64,000 nt of DNA from PALSA-1296 sp038210275 (GCA_038210275.1 JBBQWV010000014.1:1-64000), one strand, 5' to 3'; shown: positions 17,406-26,340, counted from the stretch's first letter. Notes: generated by a model from the sequence alone, not told the origin. Translations and numbers: made by a program.

Positions 17406-18350
17406 TTATAATCCATTAATTCTGTTCTTTGCCGTTTCGTACTCAGCAATTAATCGTTTAACCACTTCTTCTGCAGAAATAATATCTTTAATGAGTCCCG
17501 AGGATTGCCCCATTTCCAACTCACCCTCATCTATATCTCCTTCAAAAATACCTCGCATCTCGCGTTTTTTCCCGAGCAATTCAATTTCCTCTTCTTTTGT
17601 CGCGCCTCGAGTTTGAGCGTTCAACGCTTCAAATGCAAAAGCATTCTTTTTCAATCGTACAGGTGCGACTTTTTTTAGCGTTATGATAGTAGAATCGTCC
17701 TCAGCTTCGACAACTGCTTGTTTATAATTCGGATCTGAACTTGATTCTATCGTTGCGGCAAATCGTGTTCCGATCTGCACTGCCTGCGCTCCGAGAGATA
17801 GGGCAGCAAGCATCTGTCTTCCGTCAGCAATTCCCCCTGCAGCAATGACAGGAATCTTCACTGCATCGACAACTTGCGGCACAAGGCAAAGCGTAGTGAT
17901 CTCATCTATTCCGTTATGTCCGCCTGCTTCGAAACCTTCAGCAACAACAGCATCACATCCTCCATCCTCTGCTTTTTGTGCGTGTTTAACGCTTGCAACC
18001 ACATGGACAAGAAAGCATCCTGCATCTTTGAACTTCTGCGCATGAATTTTTGGATTCCCTGCACTGGTAAAAATAATTTTTATTCCTTCTTCGAGCGTGA
18101 CTTTAATAAGTTGATCAATATCTCCGCGAATAAGCGGAATATTTACGCCGATCGTACCAGCTACTTCAGTTGCCTTTGCTTTGCGAATATGTTCGCGGAG
18201 CAGATCAGGCTTCATCGAGCCTGCGCCAATAAGCCCCAAAGCACCCGCGCGGGCTGATGCAACGGCAAGTTTCCAGCCGCTTGTCCAGACCATTCCTGCC
18301 TGAATAATAGGGTAGCGGATACCAAGACGCTCGGAGAGTGGTGTTTTCAT
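17406..18350 (-). CDS. nitronate monooxygenase / FabK-family FMN enzyme
   Basis: 314 residues from ATG 18350; the longer frame to 18416 would translate the heptad repeat upstream and is rejected. The TIM-barrel FMN family signatures are visible: RYPIIQAGMVW near the N-terminus, GVNIPLI, AEGFEAGGHNG with the catalytic-type His, VIAAGGIADGRQ for phosphate binding, and VQIGTRFAAT. Two activities share this fold: oxidative denitrification of alkyl nitronates, and FabK-type enoyl-ACP reduction. The C-terminal GDIDEGELEMGQSSGLI is reminiscent of FabK, but sequence reading alone cannot decide. It stands alone, with no fab genes beside it. Confidence 0.8.
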   Translation of the reverse strand: MKTPLSERLGIRYPIIQAGMVWTSGWKLAVASARAGALGLIGAGSMKPDLLREHIRKAKATEVAGTIGVNIPLIRGDIDQLIKVTLEEGIKIIFTSAGNPKIHAQKFKDAGCFLVHVVASVKHAQKAEDGGCDAVVAEGFEAGGHNGIDEITTLCLVPQVVDAVKIPVIAAGGIADGRQMLAALSLGAQAVQIGTRFAATIESSSDPNYKQAVVEAEDDSTIITLKKVAPVRLKKNAFAFEALNAQTRGATKEEEIELLGKKREMRGIFEGDIDEGELEMGQSSGLIKDIISAEEVVKRLIAEYETAKNRINGL

Positions 18351-18373
18351 ATCGTCAAAAATACGGGGAAATG

Positions 18374-18410
18374 GGAATTGAAAATTGAAAATTAAGAATT
18401 GAGAATAATT
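18374..18410. repeat. attgaaa-type heptad repeat
   Basis: The run attgaaa attgaaa attaaga attgaga ata is built of 7-base units. It lies in the divergent spacer between the FMN enzyme and the YCF48-like gene. It has the same organisation as the heptad repeats at 9452, 26268 and 57425 but a different unit. Confidence 0.5.
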
Positions 18411-18451
18411 TACCATTACGCTCAGAATGACTTGGACAGACTCTTTTTAGC

Positions 18452-19393
18452 ATGAACAAATGTTACCTAATCGTGAAATATTTATTCATACTTCTTTTCC
18501 TTTTTTCATTTCAAAGAATCTCAATTGCGCAGGGCAAGTGGGTGACGCAATTACCGCCAACCTTGCGGCATCTTTATTCAGTTCACTTTGCCAACGCTAA
18601 TACCGGAACGGCTTGCGGGCTTGCAGGCGCAATTTTTCATACCACCGATGGCGGCGCGAATTGGAGCGAGCAATCAAGTGGAGTAAATAACCAGCTTAAA
18701 GGAGTATTTTTTACTTCCACTTTAAATGGTACGATCGTCGGGCGTGATGGGCTAATACTCCATACGACTAATGGAGGAAATTCATGGGAAACGCAAACAA
18801 GTCCCGGAAATATCATGCCACTGCTCTCAACGTTCTTTCTCGATTCGCTCGATGGCTACATCGTTGGATGGTATGGAAAGATCATCCATACAACAGATGC
18901 GGGAAAGCATTGGGTGTCTCAGAAATCCGAAGTCACTACTTTCTTGCGAAGCATCGTCTTTTCAAAAAAAGACGTTGGGATAATTGTCGGTGAAAATGGC
19001 AGTCTCTTACGAACGCAGAACGATGGAAAAGACTGGGAGTTGATCCCAAGTGAGACGACTGAAAATCTTACCGGAGTTACTTTTATTAATCCCACGACGA
19101 TTATCGCTGTTGGCGATAAAGGTACTATTATCAGATCCGTAAATGGCGGAAATCGCTGGCAATGTATTGAGAGCGGAGTAAAATATAATTTGCGAGGAGT
19201 TTCTTTTTCAGGAAAGATCGGGGATGCAGTCGGAGAGAATGGTGTGATTCTTAGTTCTATTGACGGCGGTTTGACTTGGCAGGATGAATCGTTGAAAAGC
19301 GGCACACATCTGCTTGCCGTTCACAGATTCGACGCAAAACACGTAACAGCAGTTGGTGTAGATGGAATGATATTGCGGAAAGTAGACAAATAG
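18452..19393 (+). CDS. YCF48-like secreted beta-propeller protein
   Basis: 313 residues with signal peptide (IVKYLFILLFLFSFQRISIAQ). Six or seven short blades repeat the pattern G..G.I..T.DGG..W with about 40-residue spacing (HTTDGGANW, HTTNGGNSW, HTTDAGKHW, RTQNDGKDW, RSVNGGNRW, SSIDGGLTW). This matches the YCF48/Hcf136-type propeller known from photosystem II assembly factors. In non-phototrophs such proteins are exported and of unknown role. Unlike its neighbours at 3116 and 15010 it has no T9SS tail and would end in the periplasm. Confidence 0.8.
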   Translation: MNKCYLIVKYLFILLFLFSFQRISIAQGKWVTQLPPTLRHLYSVHFANANTGTACGLAGAIFHTTDGGANWSEQSSGVNNQLKGVFFTSTLNGTIVGRDGLILHTTNGGNSWETQTSPGNIMPLLSTFFLDSLDGYIVGWYGKIIHTTDAGKHWVSQKSEVTTFLRSIVFSKKDVGIIVGENGSLLRTQNDGKDWELIPSETTENLTGVTFINPTTIIAVGDKGTIIRSVNGGNRWQCIESGVKYNLRGVSFSGKIGDAVGENGVILSSIDGGLTWQDESLKSGTHLLAVHRFDAKHVTAVGVDGMILRKVDK

Positions 19394-19463
19394 AAAAATT
19401 GCGGACGTTTTTAGTCCTTTTGATGTTTAACCAAACTGTATCCCAAATGTTATATAGTACTTA

Positions 19464-21128
19464 ATGATTGACGAAACAAACACATCGCCTGAACAGGCAG
19501 AGGCTGAGCCAAATATCAATGCTTCTGATGCTGCGACGGCTCCTCCCCCTCGGGACATTATCGCAGAGCGATTAGCTCAGCGCATGAAGGAGCGCGGAGA
19601 GCAGAAAGCAGCCGAACCCGCAACTGCGGATGAGCCTGTTTCCGAGGCGCCTAAATTAGAGCGTAAAATTCTGAGTTTTGATCCGCCTGCTGCCGAAATA
19701 ATTGTTGAAAAAGAGAGTCCGGAGCCAACGCCAATTTCTGAATCCATTGCAGAGGTTACAGAATCTATTGAATCTTCAACGCCGATAGCATCTACAGATG
19801 CTCCACTGGTACTTAGTCCTCGCGAAGATCGTCCAAAACCTGAGAGAGATCGCGGCAGAAATCGCGACCGCAATGATCGCCGTCCGCCTCGTGAACCACG
19901 AGCTGAGAGAACAGGCGATTCTGCTAATGCTGAAGTAGTGCGACAGCAAGCACCTCGCCAACCTCGTCCCGAACGCCCTGAAAGAGTTGAACGACCTGCA
20001 AGAACTGAAAGACCTGATCGGACTCCGAGAGAGGCAAAATCTACAGTTCCAAAAACATCTGATAATGCATTCGTCCGCGCAAGATCTCTTGCATCGAAGC
20101 TCGGAGTATCCGTTGTTATCCCGCTTTATAATGAGCAGGATTCATTGCGCGAATTGACGGCTGCGCTCCGCGAAGAATTATTTAATCTTTGTGAAAAAAA
20201 TTACGAGATCATCTATATCAATGATGGCTCAACTGATCGCTCACCGGAGATACTAAAAGATATTGTTGCAGGAACATCGAAAGTCGTTTCTCTGAGTTTC
20301 AGAAGTAACCAAGGAAAATCCGCAGGACTATCTGTCGGATTTAAAGAAGCGAAATACGGAATCGTCATTACGATGGATGCGGACTTGCAGGATGATCCGA
20401 AAGAGCTTGTGAATCTTATTGCAAAGCTCGATGAAGGTTACGATCTAGTTTCAGGTTGGAAGAAAAAGCGTCATGACCCGATCTCAAAAACGCTTCCGTC
20501 AAAGTTTTTTAATAATGTAACGAGTTTCTTTAGCGGAATCAAGCTCCATGATTTTAATTGCGGCTTAAAGGCTTACCGCAAGCAAGTCATTGATCAGCTT
20601 GATGTCTATGGCGAAATGCATCGCTATCTGCCTGCGCTTGCGCATTGGCAGGGCTTTCGTGTTACGGAGATTCCTGTTACCCACCATCCACGCCGATTTG
20701 GAAAATCCAAATTCGGATCAAGCCGTTTTTTCAAAGGATTCTTAGACTTAATATCAATCGTGTTTACAAATCGCTTCGGCAAACGCCCACTTCATCTCTT
20801 TGGCTCGATCGGCACAGTTTTTTCGCTCATCGGCTTAGGCATAAATATATATGTTACCATCGAATGGACGCATGGAATTGCGCTTTCCAATCGTCCGATC
20901 TTGCTTCTTGGCATCTTGCTCATGATGCTCGGAGTCCAGCTTATCTCCATTGGATTACTTGGCGAGATGATCGTCAAGAATACTGCAAGGGGACATGACT
21001 TGGCAGTGATCAAAGATAAACGCCCGCCGCGTCAAGGACCAAGACCGGGTGAAGCAGCTCGTCCGCCAAGACCACAAGGTGGAAGGCCTGATGATCGTCG
21101 CAGAGGACCTGCTCCGAACCGTCCGTAA
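19464..21128 (+). CDS. GT2 glycosyltransferase with long disordered RP-rich flanks
   Basis: 554 residues. Residues about 212-430 are a family 2 glycosyltransferase of the dolichol-phosphate-mannose-synthase/GtrB kind: VVIPLYNEQDSLREL, YEIIYINDGSTDRS, TMDADLQDDP (the DxD metal site) and NCGLKAYRKQV. Two membrane helices follow (LFGSIGTVFSLIGLGINIYV and ILLLGILLMMLGVQLISIG), as in enzymes that charge undecaprenyl phosphate with a sugar. Unusually, about 210 N-terminal residues are low complexity, first acidic then rich in Arg/Pro/Glu (RPERPERVERPARTERP), and the tail is also RP/G-rich (RPPRPQGGRPDDRRRG). A GT9 gene follows after 3 bases, so the two are probably an operon for surface glycan assembly. 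Confidence 0.85.
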   Translation: MIDETNTSPEQAEAEPNINASDAATAPPPRDIIAERLAQRMKERGEQKAAEPATADEPVSEAPKLERKILSFDPPAAEIIVEKESPEPTPISESIAEVTESIESSTPIASTDAPLVLSPREDRPKPERDRGRNRDRNDRRPPREPRAERTGDSANAEVVRQQAPRQPRPERPERVERPARTERPDRTPREAKSTVPKTSDNAFVRARSLASKLGVSVVIPLYNEQDSLRELTAALREELFNLCEKNYEIIYINDGSTDRSPEILKDIVAGTSKVVSLSFRSNQGKSAGLSVGFKEAKYGIVITMDADLQDDPKELVNLIAKLDEGYDLVSGWKKKRHDPISKTLPSKFFNNVTSFFSGIKLHDFNCGLKAYRKQVIDQLDVYGEMHRYLPALAHWQGFRVTEIPVTHHPRRFGKSKFGSSRFFKGFLDLISIVFTNRFGKRPLHLFGSIGTVFSLIGLGINIYVTIEWTHGIALSNRPILLLGILLMMLGVQLISIGLLGEMIVKNTARGHDLAVIKDKRPPRQGPRPGEAARPPRPQGGRPDDRRRGPAPNRP

Positions 21129-21131
21129 TTC

Positions 21132-22214
21132 ATGCCGGCAACTGATCTGGTTATCCATGCCGATTGCCGCCACTTTCGCGGCGATATTCCGTGCAAGCCG
21201 CATAAAGATTTCGGTGTGCATTGTGATGGCTGCGAGTATTACGATCAGATCACGGAGAATATTCTCATTATCAAACTCGGCGCTGCTGGTGATGTTCTGC
21301 GCACGACTCCGATCCTTCATAAATTAAAAGCCGATCATCCGCATGCTCGCATTTGGTGGCTTACACTTTCTCCTGAATTAGTCCCAACTACTCACGTTGA
21401 TAAAATCCTGAAATGGAGTACGGAAAGCCTCGAAATTATTTCTGCATTGGAATTTTCCATTCTCATCAATCTCGATAAAGATCACCATGCCTGTGCATTA
21501 GCCAATCGCATGATGGCAAAAAAGAAGATCGGATTCTTGCTTAGTCCACTGGGCGTTTCCATTCCGGCTGATGCGAATGCGCAGGAGAAATATGAGACTG
21601 GTATCTTCGATGATATAAGCCTTGCAAATAGGAAATCATATCCCGAAGAATTATTCGAAGTTTGCGGCTATAAATTTTCAGGTGAGAAATATATTATTGA
21701 TAAACCTGAGGAAATAGATTTTCCAGGTTTAGATACTTCACGTCCGCTTGTTGGTATGAATACCGGCGCCGGAATCCGCTGGACATCACGCCTCTGGGCA
21801 ACGGAGCATTGGGCTGATCTTGCAAAAAAACTTCACGCAAGCGGATATAACGTCGTTCTCCTCGGCGGTCATGATGAAGATGGACGGAATAAAGAAATTC
21901 AGAATCTTTCAGGAGGCGCGGCGCAATATCTTGGATATTTTCCTCTGAAAACTTTTGTCTCGCTTGTCAATAAATGCGAGACAATTATTTCCGGAGTTAC
22001 AATGGCATTTCATATTGCCGTCGCTCTAGAAAAGAAGATCGTGCTCATCAATAACATCTTCAATAAATATGAATTCGGCGATCTTTACGATCTTGGCGAG
22101 ATCATCGAACCCAATAAACCCTGCATCTGCTACTTCCGCGGAACCTGCATAAACCCTGATTATTTCTGTTTAGATCATCTGCCAGTGGAGAAAGTACTAG
22201 CGGCGGTGAAGTAG
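21132..22214 (+). CDS. GT9 (heptosyltransferase-like) glycosyltransferase with cysteine clusters
   Basis: 360 residues. GT9 features: ILIIKLGAAGDVLRTTPIL (about 46-64), a nucleotide-sugar site region LVGMNTGAGIRWTSR, and NVVLLGGHDE followed by the SLVNKCETIISG acceptor-side motif. This family includes ADP-heptose:LPS heptosyltransferases. The N-terminus carries four cysteines (C12, C21, C31, C34) with nearby His, and the C-terminus four more in the last 30 residues (C331, C333, C339, C346). This arrangement suggests a bound metal or an Fe-S cluster, though this is inference. The start is 4 bases after the GT2 stop. Confidence 0.82.
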   Translation: MPATDLVIHADCRHFRGDIPCKPHKDFGVHCDGCEYYDQITENILIIKLGAAGDVLRTTPILHKLKADHPHARIWWLTLSPELVPTTHVDKILKWSTESLEIISALEFSILINLDKDHHACALANRMMAKKKIGFLLSPLGVSIPADANAQEKYETGIFDDISLANRKSYPEELFEVCGYKFSGEKYIIDKPEEIDFPGLDTSRPLVGMNTGAGIRWTSRLWATEHWADLAKKLHASGYNVVLLGGHDEDGRNKEIQNLSGGAAQYLGYFPLKTFVSLVNKCETIISGVTMAFHIAVALEKKIVLINNIFNKYEFGDLYDLGEIIEPNKPCICYFRGTCINPDYFCLDHLPVEKVLAAVK

Positions 22215-22217
22215 AAT

Positions 22218-22256
22218 AAAAAAAAGACATCAACCTCATGGTTGATGTCTTAATCT
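22218..22256 (-). terminator. terminator between convergent GT9 and lipoprotein genes
   Basis: agacatcaacc (22225-22235) and ggttgatgtct (22240-22250) are a perfect 11-bp stem around tcat. On the minus strand the stem is followed by seven or more T (the A-run at 22218-22225), the classic intrinsic terminator for the lipoprotein gene. It may work weakly for the plus strand too. Confidence 0.8.
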
Positions 22257-22272
22257 TGATAACCTTTCGTTT

Positions 22273-22707
22273 TTATTTCTTTTTGCTCGGCGAAACAATA
22301 TTTGCAACACCTGTTGCAAGTGTATCGAGTCCACCGACGATAGCATCTCTCATTCTGCCAAAACTTCCGACTGCTTCATCTTTTTCTTCGCTCATTTGAG
22401 TTTTAAGCGCCGTCGCACGTGCTTTGATAGCTTGGCGTAGTTTCATATCAGCTTTATAATGCGGGTTCGCTTTCATCATCCTAGCATCATACGCATCAAC
22501 AGAATCCTGAAGCGCCTGGATCTTCATATTTGCATCAGCCTTAAAAGCCTTCCATTGCTCGATCTGAGCTTTGAGAGAATCTTTTGGTGAAGGAGTTGAC
22601 ATGGCAACAGTATCCTTCATTTCACCGGATTGATCAGTTTTTTTCGCACATCCAGCGACAAACACAGATGCGGTAAATAGAACGAGAAACAAATGAGTGA
22701 ATTTCAT
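22273..22707 (-). CDS. small coiled-coil lipoprotein, function unknown
   Basis: 144 residues. A lipobox FVAGC places the lipid-modified Cys at about residue 20. The rest is highly charged and helical (QIEQWKAFKADANMKIQALQ, YKADMKLRQAIKARATAL), likely a coiled coil, ending in VSPSKKK. It is probably anchored in the inner or outer membrane facing the periplasm. It is unrecognised beyond this. It lies downstream of the helicase gene, after 132 bases, with its own terminator. Confidence 0.7.
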   Translation of the reverse strand: MKFTHLFLVLFTASVFVAGCAKKTDQSGEMKDTVAMSTPSPKDSLKAQIEQWKAFKADANMKIQALQDSVDAYDARMMKANPHYKADMKLRQAIKARATALKTQMSEEKDEAVGSFGRMRDAIVGGLDTLATGVANIVSPSKKK

Positions 22708-22839
22708 AATTGTGAGTTAAATGGTTTTAAGATATACAAAACAACTCCGAGATACGTAAATATAAAGAATATCGGAGTTGGGGAGATATTCGAAATATTA
22801 CAAAGGAAAAAACTCGTAATTTGATTCCGGAAAAGTAAT

Positions 22840-25122
22840 CTACAGCACCCGCAAATTCGCGAACTTCAACATCAGATTCTTTCTACCGTGCTTGGAGAAA
22901 TCTACTACAGCTTTTGCTTTATCGCCACGACCGGAGACTTCGATTATCCTACCTTCGCCGAAAATTTCGTGAGTGACTCTTGCACCTCTGCGCAAGCCGC
23001 CGGAAGTTGGTTCGATCTGCGAATAGGCTTCGGGTGCCTCCTCTTGTGCAAAGGGATTATAGTTGCGCGGCTCTTTTCTTGCAGCAAATGTTCTCCCGTT
23101 GATCGTGCTTGAGCCGCTGAACATACTCGTCGAAAAAATATCCTCTCTTGCCTGAGTATCTTCAGAAGGGCTGCGAAGTTTTGTGCCGTAGCTTGTCGTA
23201 TGCTCGGTCACGCCTGATTGTGAAATTTCACTGATAAATCGCGAAGCCATCGCCGATGTATATTCGCCATACTTCAATCTGTTCTTCGCATACAAAATGT
23301 AACACTTCTTCATTGCTCGGGTGATGCCAACATACATCAGGCGGCGTTCTTCTTCGATTGAGAAATCATCAAACGAAGTATTCGGATTCGGAAAAAGTCC
23401 TTCTTCAAGTCCGGTAAGAAAGACGACGGGAAATTCCAAGCCCTTCGCAGCATGAAGCGTCATGAGCGTGACGACATTCTTTGTGCCATCTATCTTATCC
23501 ACATCGCTCATCAGTGAAATTTCTTCTAAGAATGATTCAACCGTTGCATCTTCATTCTCCTGAAAATATTCGGTGATCGCTGAAAGAAATTCCCGGACGT
23601 TCTCGTAGCGCACAAGTGATTCAGGAGTATTCTCCGATTTTAATTCCACGAGAATTCCCGTATCATCAATAAGTGAGCGAAGTAATTCGCTTGGCGAAAG
23701 CTCACTTCTTAACCGCGAATATTTTGCGATGAGCTGCGAAAATTCTTTCAGCTTTGTGGTAGCGCGCTGTTGCAGATTCGGAATGAATTCGGGAGTTGCC
23801 ATGACATCGAGCATCGTCGCTCCGCGTTCGCGGGCGAATTGCGCAAGCTTGGTGATCGTCACATCGCCGATGCCGCGGGCAGGGAAGTTGATGACGCGCA
23901 TTAAAGATTCGCTATCCGACGGATTAACGATCAACCGAATATAGGCAAGTGAATCCTTAATTTCTTTTCGCTTATAAAATGCAGTGCCACCGACAATGGT
24001 ATAGGGAATGCCTTGCCGCCTGAACGCATCTTCTATTGCGCGGCTTTGCGCATTAGTACGATAGAGAATTGCGAACTGCGACAGCGTATATTTTTCTTTG
24101 CGAATTTCATCTTCGATCGTGCGGACAACTGTTGCGCCTTCTTCGCGCTCATCCGAGCATTCCATGATGCGGACAACTTCGCCTTTCGGATTTTTCGTGA
24201 ACAGCGTTTTCGGGATCTGTCCCGAATTATTTTTTATCAGCGCATCGGCAGTTGCAAGGATATTTCCTGTAGAGCGATAATTTTGTTCGAGGCGGAAAAG
24301 TTTTGGATTCGGGAAGTCGCGCTCGAAATCCAAAATATTTTTTATGTCGGCGCCGCGGAAAGCATAGATCGACTGCGCATCGTCGCCGACGACCGTAAGA
24401 TTATTATGAAAGCCCGAAAGCATCTTCACGATCATATACTGTGCGCGGTTCGTATCCTGATACTCATCGACAAGCACGTAACGGAATTTGCGCTGATAAC
24501 TTTCGAGCACTTCTTTATGATGCGCCAGAAGTTCGATCGTCTTGATAAGCAAGTCGTCGAAATCCATTGCATTCGCGGCTTTGAGCTGCTTTATATATTC
24601 GGGATACACTTCTGAAACCTTCTCTGCGAAATAATCGCGTGCAAGATTTGCATACTCATCGGGCGAAATAAGCTGATTTTTTGCGCTTGATATACGGCTG
24701 CGGACGGCATTGGGATTGACCTGATCGCGTGGAATGCGAAGCTGCTCCATGATGCGCTTAATCAGCGAAAGAGAATCGTCGCTATCATAAATGCTGAAGC
24801 TTGACGTATAACCAAGCTGCACGGCATGACGCCGCAGCATCCTCGCAAAGACGGAATGGAACGTGCCCATCCAAAGTTCGCGGATATATTCATCGCCAAG
24901 CATTGCGCCGATACGCTCCTTCATTTCGCCGGCAGCTTTATTGGTAAAGGTCAGCGCAAGGATCTCCCACGGACGGTTGCCTTGCTCGAGCAAGTAGGCG
25001 ATGCGCGTCGTCAAAACCCGCGTCTTGCCCGAACCCGCACCGGCAATGATCATTGTCGGTCCATCGGAGCCGGTAACGGCTTCAAGCTGCGCAGGATTAA
25101 GTCCTGTTAAAAGTTTTGACAT
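22840..25122 (-). CDS. pcrA: UvrD/PcrA family ATP-dependent DNA helicase
   Basis: 760 residues, normal for a superfamily 1A 3'-5' helicase acting in repair and in clearing proteins from DNA. Motifs in order: LNPAQLEAV (Q motif), AGAGSGKTRVL (Walker A), LVDEYQDTN (motif II), VVGDDAQSIYAFRGAD (III), LEQNYRSTGNIL (IV), TLHAAKGLEFPVVFLTGLEE (V) and EERRLMYVGITRA (VI). The C-terminus has the PcrA/UvrD Tudor-like module (GARVTHEIFGEGRIIEV ... KHGRKNLMLKFANL), which binds RNA polymerase in known members. Whether uvrD or pcrA is the better name cannot be fixed from sequence. Confidence 0.95.
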   Translation of the reverse strand: MSKLLTGLNPAQLEAVTGSDGPTMIIAGAGSGKTRVLTTRIAYLLEQGNRPWEILALTFTNKAAGEMKERIGAMLGDEYIRELWMGTFHSVFARMLRRHAVQLGYTSSFSIYDSDDSLSLIKRIMEQLRIPRDQVNPNAVRSRISSAKNQLISPDEYANLARDYFAEKVSEVYPEYIKQLKAANAMDFDDLLIKTIELLAHHKEVLESYQRKFRYVLVDEYQDTNRAQYMIVKMLSGFHNNLTVVGDDAQSIYAFRGADIKNILDFERDFPNPKLFRLEQNYRSTGNILATADALIKNNSGQIPKTLFTKNPKGEVVRIMECSDEREEGATVVRTIEDEIRKEKYTLSQFAILYRTNAQSRAIEDAFRRQGIPYTIVGGTAFYKRKEIKDSLAYIRLIVNPSDSESLMRVINFPARGIGDVTITKLAQFARERGATMLDVMATPEFIPNLQQRATTKLKEFSQLIAKYSRLRSELSPSELLRSLIDDTGILVELKSENTPESLVRYENVREFLSAITEYFQENEDATVESFLEEISLMSDVDKIDGTKNVVTLMTLHAAKGLEFPVVFLTGLEEGLFPNPNTSFDDFSIEEERRLMYVGITRAMKKCYILYAKNRLKYGEYTSAMASRFISEISQSGVTEHTTSYGTKLRSPSEDTQAREDIFSTSMFSGSSTINGRTFAARKEPRNYNPFAQEEAPEAYSQIEPTSGGLRRGARVTHEIFGEGRIIEVSGRGDKAKAVVDFSKHGRKNLMLKFANLRVL

Positions 25123-25268
25123 CAGTAATTATTGGCACACACATCGAAAATTGAGATTCCCTAACAAACATTGAGATGCGAAAATAACAGAATTATTTTC
25201 GGAAGCGGGGAATTCTTAATTATTATGGGGTAGGGGTATTATTGTAAAGAGACTGCTTTCCAAAAAAA

Positions 25269-25309
25269 TGTCATTGCGAGGAGTCCGCTTGCGGATGACG
25301 TGGCAATCT
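25269..25309 (+). repeat. family A half-unit (left, solo)
   Basis: tgtcattgcgaggag, inner hairpin TCCGC-TT-GCGGA, then gacgtggcaatct. The outer stem ATTGC/GCAAT pairs first and last parts. Inverted partner at 26085-26125. Confidence 0.8.
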
Positions 25310-25402
25310 AAAAATTTTAAGTGTTTAACAAATCCAACATTTTAGTTAGCCTCGCCTGCGGAAGTCGCATATTTGCAACAACAAATCACTAAGGAAAACA
25401 AG

Positions 25403-25595
25403 ATGAAATGTAGGTATAATTACGGAACAGTCATTAGGGTATCGCCGGATATTGATAGCTATGGTGTGCAACGACTTATTGACTATGGGAAGTATCTCGA
25501 AGAGACTGCCAAAAGCAAAGCAATCTGATGTAGATAAACTTGCTAATAAGATCAACGTCACTAATTTTTGTCGGAAGCAAAATACCAAAGCTTAA
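25403..25595 (+). pseudogene. frameshifted small gene, perhaps an antitoxin remnant
   Basis: ATG 25403 follows aaggaaaacaag, a plausible ribosome site. The frame gives 41 codons ending TGA at 25526 (DSYGVQRLIDYGKYLEETAK). A shift of one frame near 25515-25526 continues as SDVDKLANKINVTNF to TAA at 25595. Joined, it would be about 63 residues reading ...YLEETAKSKA-SDVDKLANKIN..., a pattern reminiscent of short type II antitoxins that partner PIN-type toxins. No toxin gene follows. The frameshift and gene-free setting argue for decay. Family assignment is a guess from pattern memory. Confidence 0.35.
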
Positions 25596-25776
25596 ATTTG
25601 GCTGGGTATATTTCCTGAACCTCCTTTTTACTAAAATATATATATTTTCTGTGGAGTTTTGTGGTAAAAATCCCTAAGGATTCTAAGAATTACAAATATT
25701 TCCAAAATCATCAAAAAAATCTTTGGCACTTCCAGCTCAATTTCGCCGATTTTGAAAATAGTTTGGTTTGGGCACC

Positions 25777-25807
25777 TTGACAAAAGCACATTTCGTTCGT
25801 ATATTTG
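25777..25807 (+). promoter_or_regulatory. orphan promoter-like pair in gene-free region
   Basis: TTG (25777, in ccttgaca) and an exact TAnnTTTG match, TATATTTG (25800-25807), are 20 bases apart, a good Bacteroidota-type spacing. No convincing gene follows: the longest plus-strand frame nearby has 33 codons. Confidence 0.25.
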
Positions 25808-26084
25808 CATTACAAACTTCGACAAAGTATATTTTTGTATGAGTTTTTGGCATCATGCGTCCTGTATTGATGCTTCTGAAAAGCCCACAACCTAGCCTTC
25901 TATTCCTTTTGATATTTTGCTTCGATGGCACTTGGAGCGTAATCCTCGCCGATAAATGGAAAAATAATGAAAGAGAGATATGAGGAAACGAGCAATCGTG
26001 GGAGGTGTGCTTTTCTAAACTACGATACTACGATAAAATCAATGAATCTCAAACCCTGAGATTTACTACTACGATAACTATTTG

Positions 26085-26125
26085 AGATTGCCACGTCGTC
26101 CGCAAGCGGACTCCTCGCAATGACA
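26085..26125 (-). repeat. family A half-unit (right, solo)
   Basis: agattgccacgtcgtccgc through ctcctcgcaatgaca is the inverse of the half-unit at 25269 with a single difference over 41 bases. Just beyond it, actactaa is repeated about three times in tandem (26134-26164). Confidence 0.8.
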
Positions 26126-26267
26126 CTTTTTTTTACTAACTACTAAACTACTAAACTACTAAACTACCACCTAATAAACAAATTCGTATCCAGTTTTTCA
26201 TGATCGGAGAGTGATCCTCAGAAGGGATATCGCTGTGATCTGTTCATTGACAATTTAATAAATAAAT

Positions 26268-26340
26268 CAAAAGTCAAAACTTTAAAGTCAAAAAAGGGGT
26301 CGCAACCCTTTTGACTTTTTACTTTTGAGTTTTGACTTTG
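26268..26340. repeat. aaaagtc/gactttt two-armed heptad repeat
   Basis: The left arm is heptads of the type aaaagtc, the centre is ggggtcgcaaccc, and the right arm is ttttgac, tttttac, ttttgag, ttttgac. The arms complement each other, so the whole can form one long hairpin. It has the same plan as the repeat before atpF at 57425 but a different unit. Confidence 0.6.

Larger units (their letters stand above)
25269..26125. mobile_element. possible element: 775 bp bracketed by family A half-repeats
   Basis: Half-units at 25269-25309 and 26085-26125 are inverted and match at 40 of 41 bases, and an A7 run outside the left end mirrors a T8 run outside the right. In other complete copies the two halves are only about 30 bases apart and of different subtypes; here they match in subtype and hold 775 bp. 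The inside contains a frameshifted small gene remnant and no transposase. It could be a non-autonomous element with cargo, or two solo repeats that happen to face each other. No target-site duplication was identified. Confidence 0.35.

Noticed and set aside
18351..18416. N-terminal extension of the FMN enzyme
   Set aside because: It would translate the heptad repeat; the conserved domain starts at ATG 18350.
18452..19393. Photosystem II assembly factor role for the YCF48-like protein
   Set aside because: The fold matches, but no photosynthesis gene is in the window and such propellers are common in non-phototrophs.
25346..25588. 80-codon minus-strand open frame, and others of 60-65 codons at 25631-26513
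   Set aside because: They run across repeats or antisense to the remnant gene, show no domain or signal, and have no ribosome site.
25855..25956. 33-codon hydrophobic frame downstream of the orphan promoter-like pair
   Set aside because: Too short, no ribosome site, and no resemblance to a known small membrane protein.
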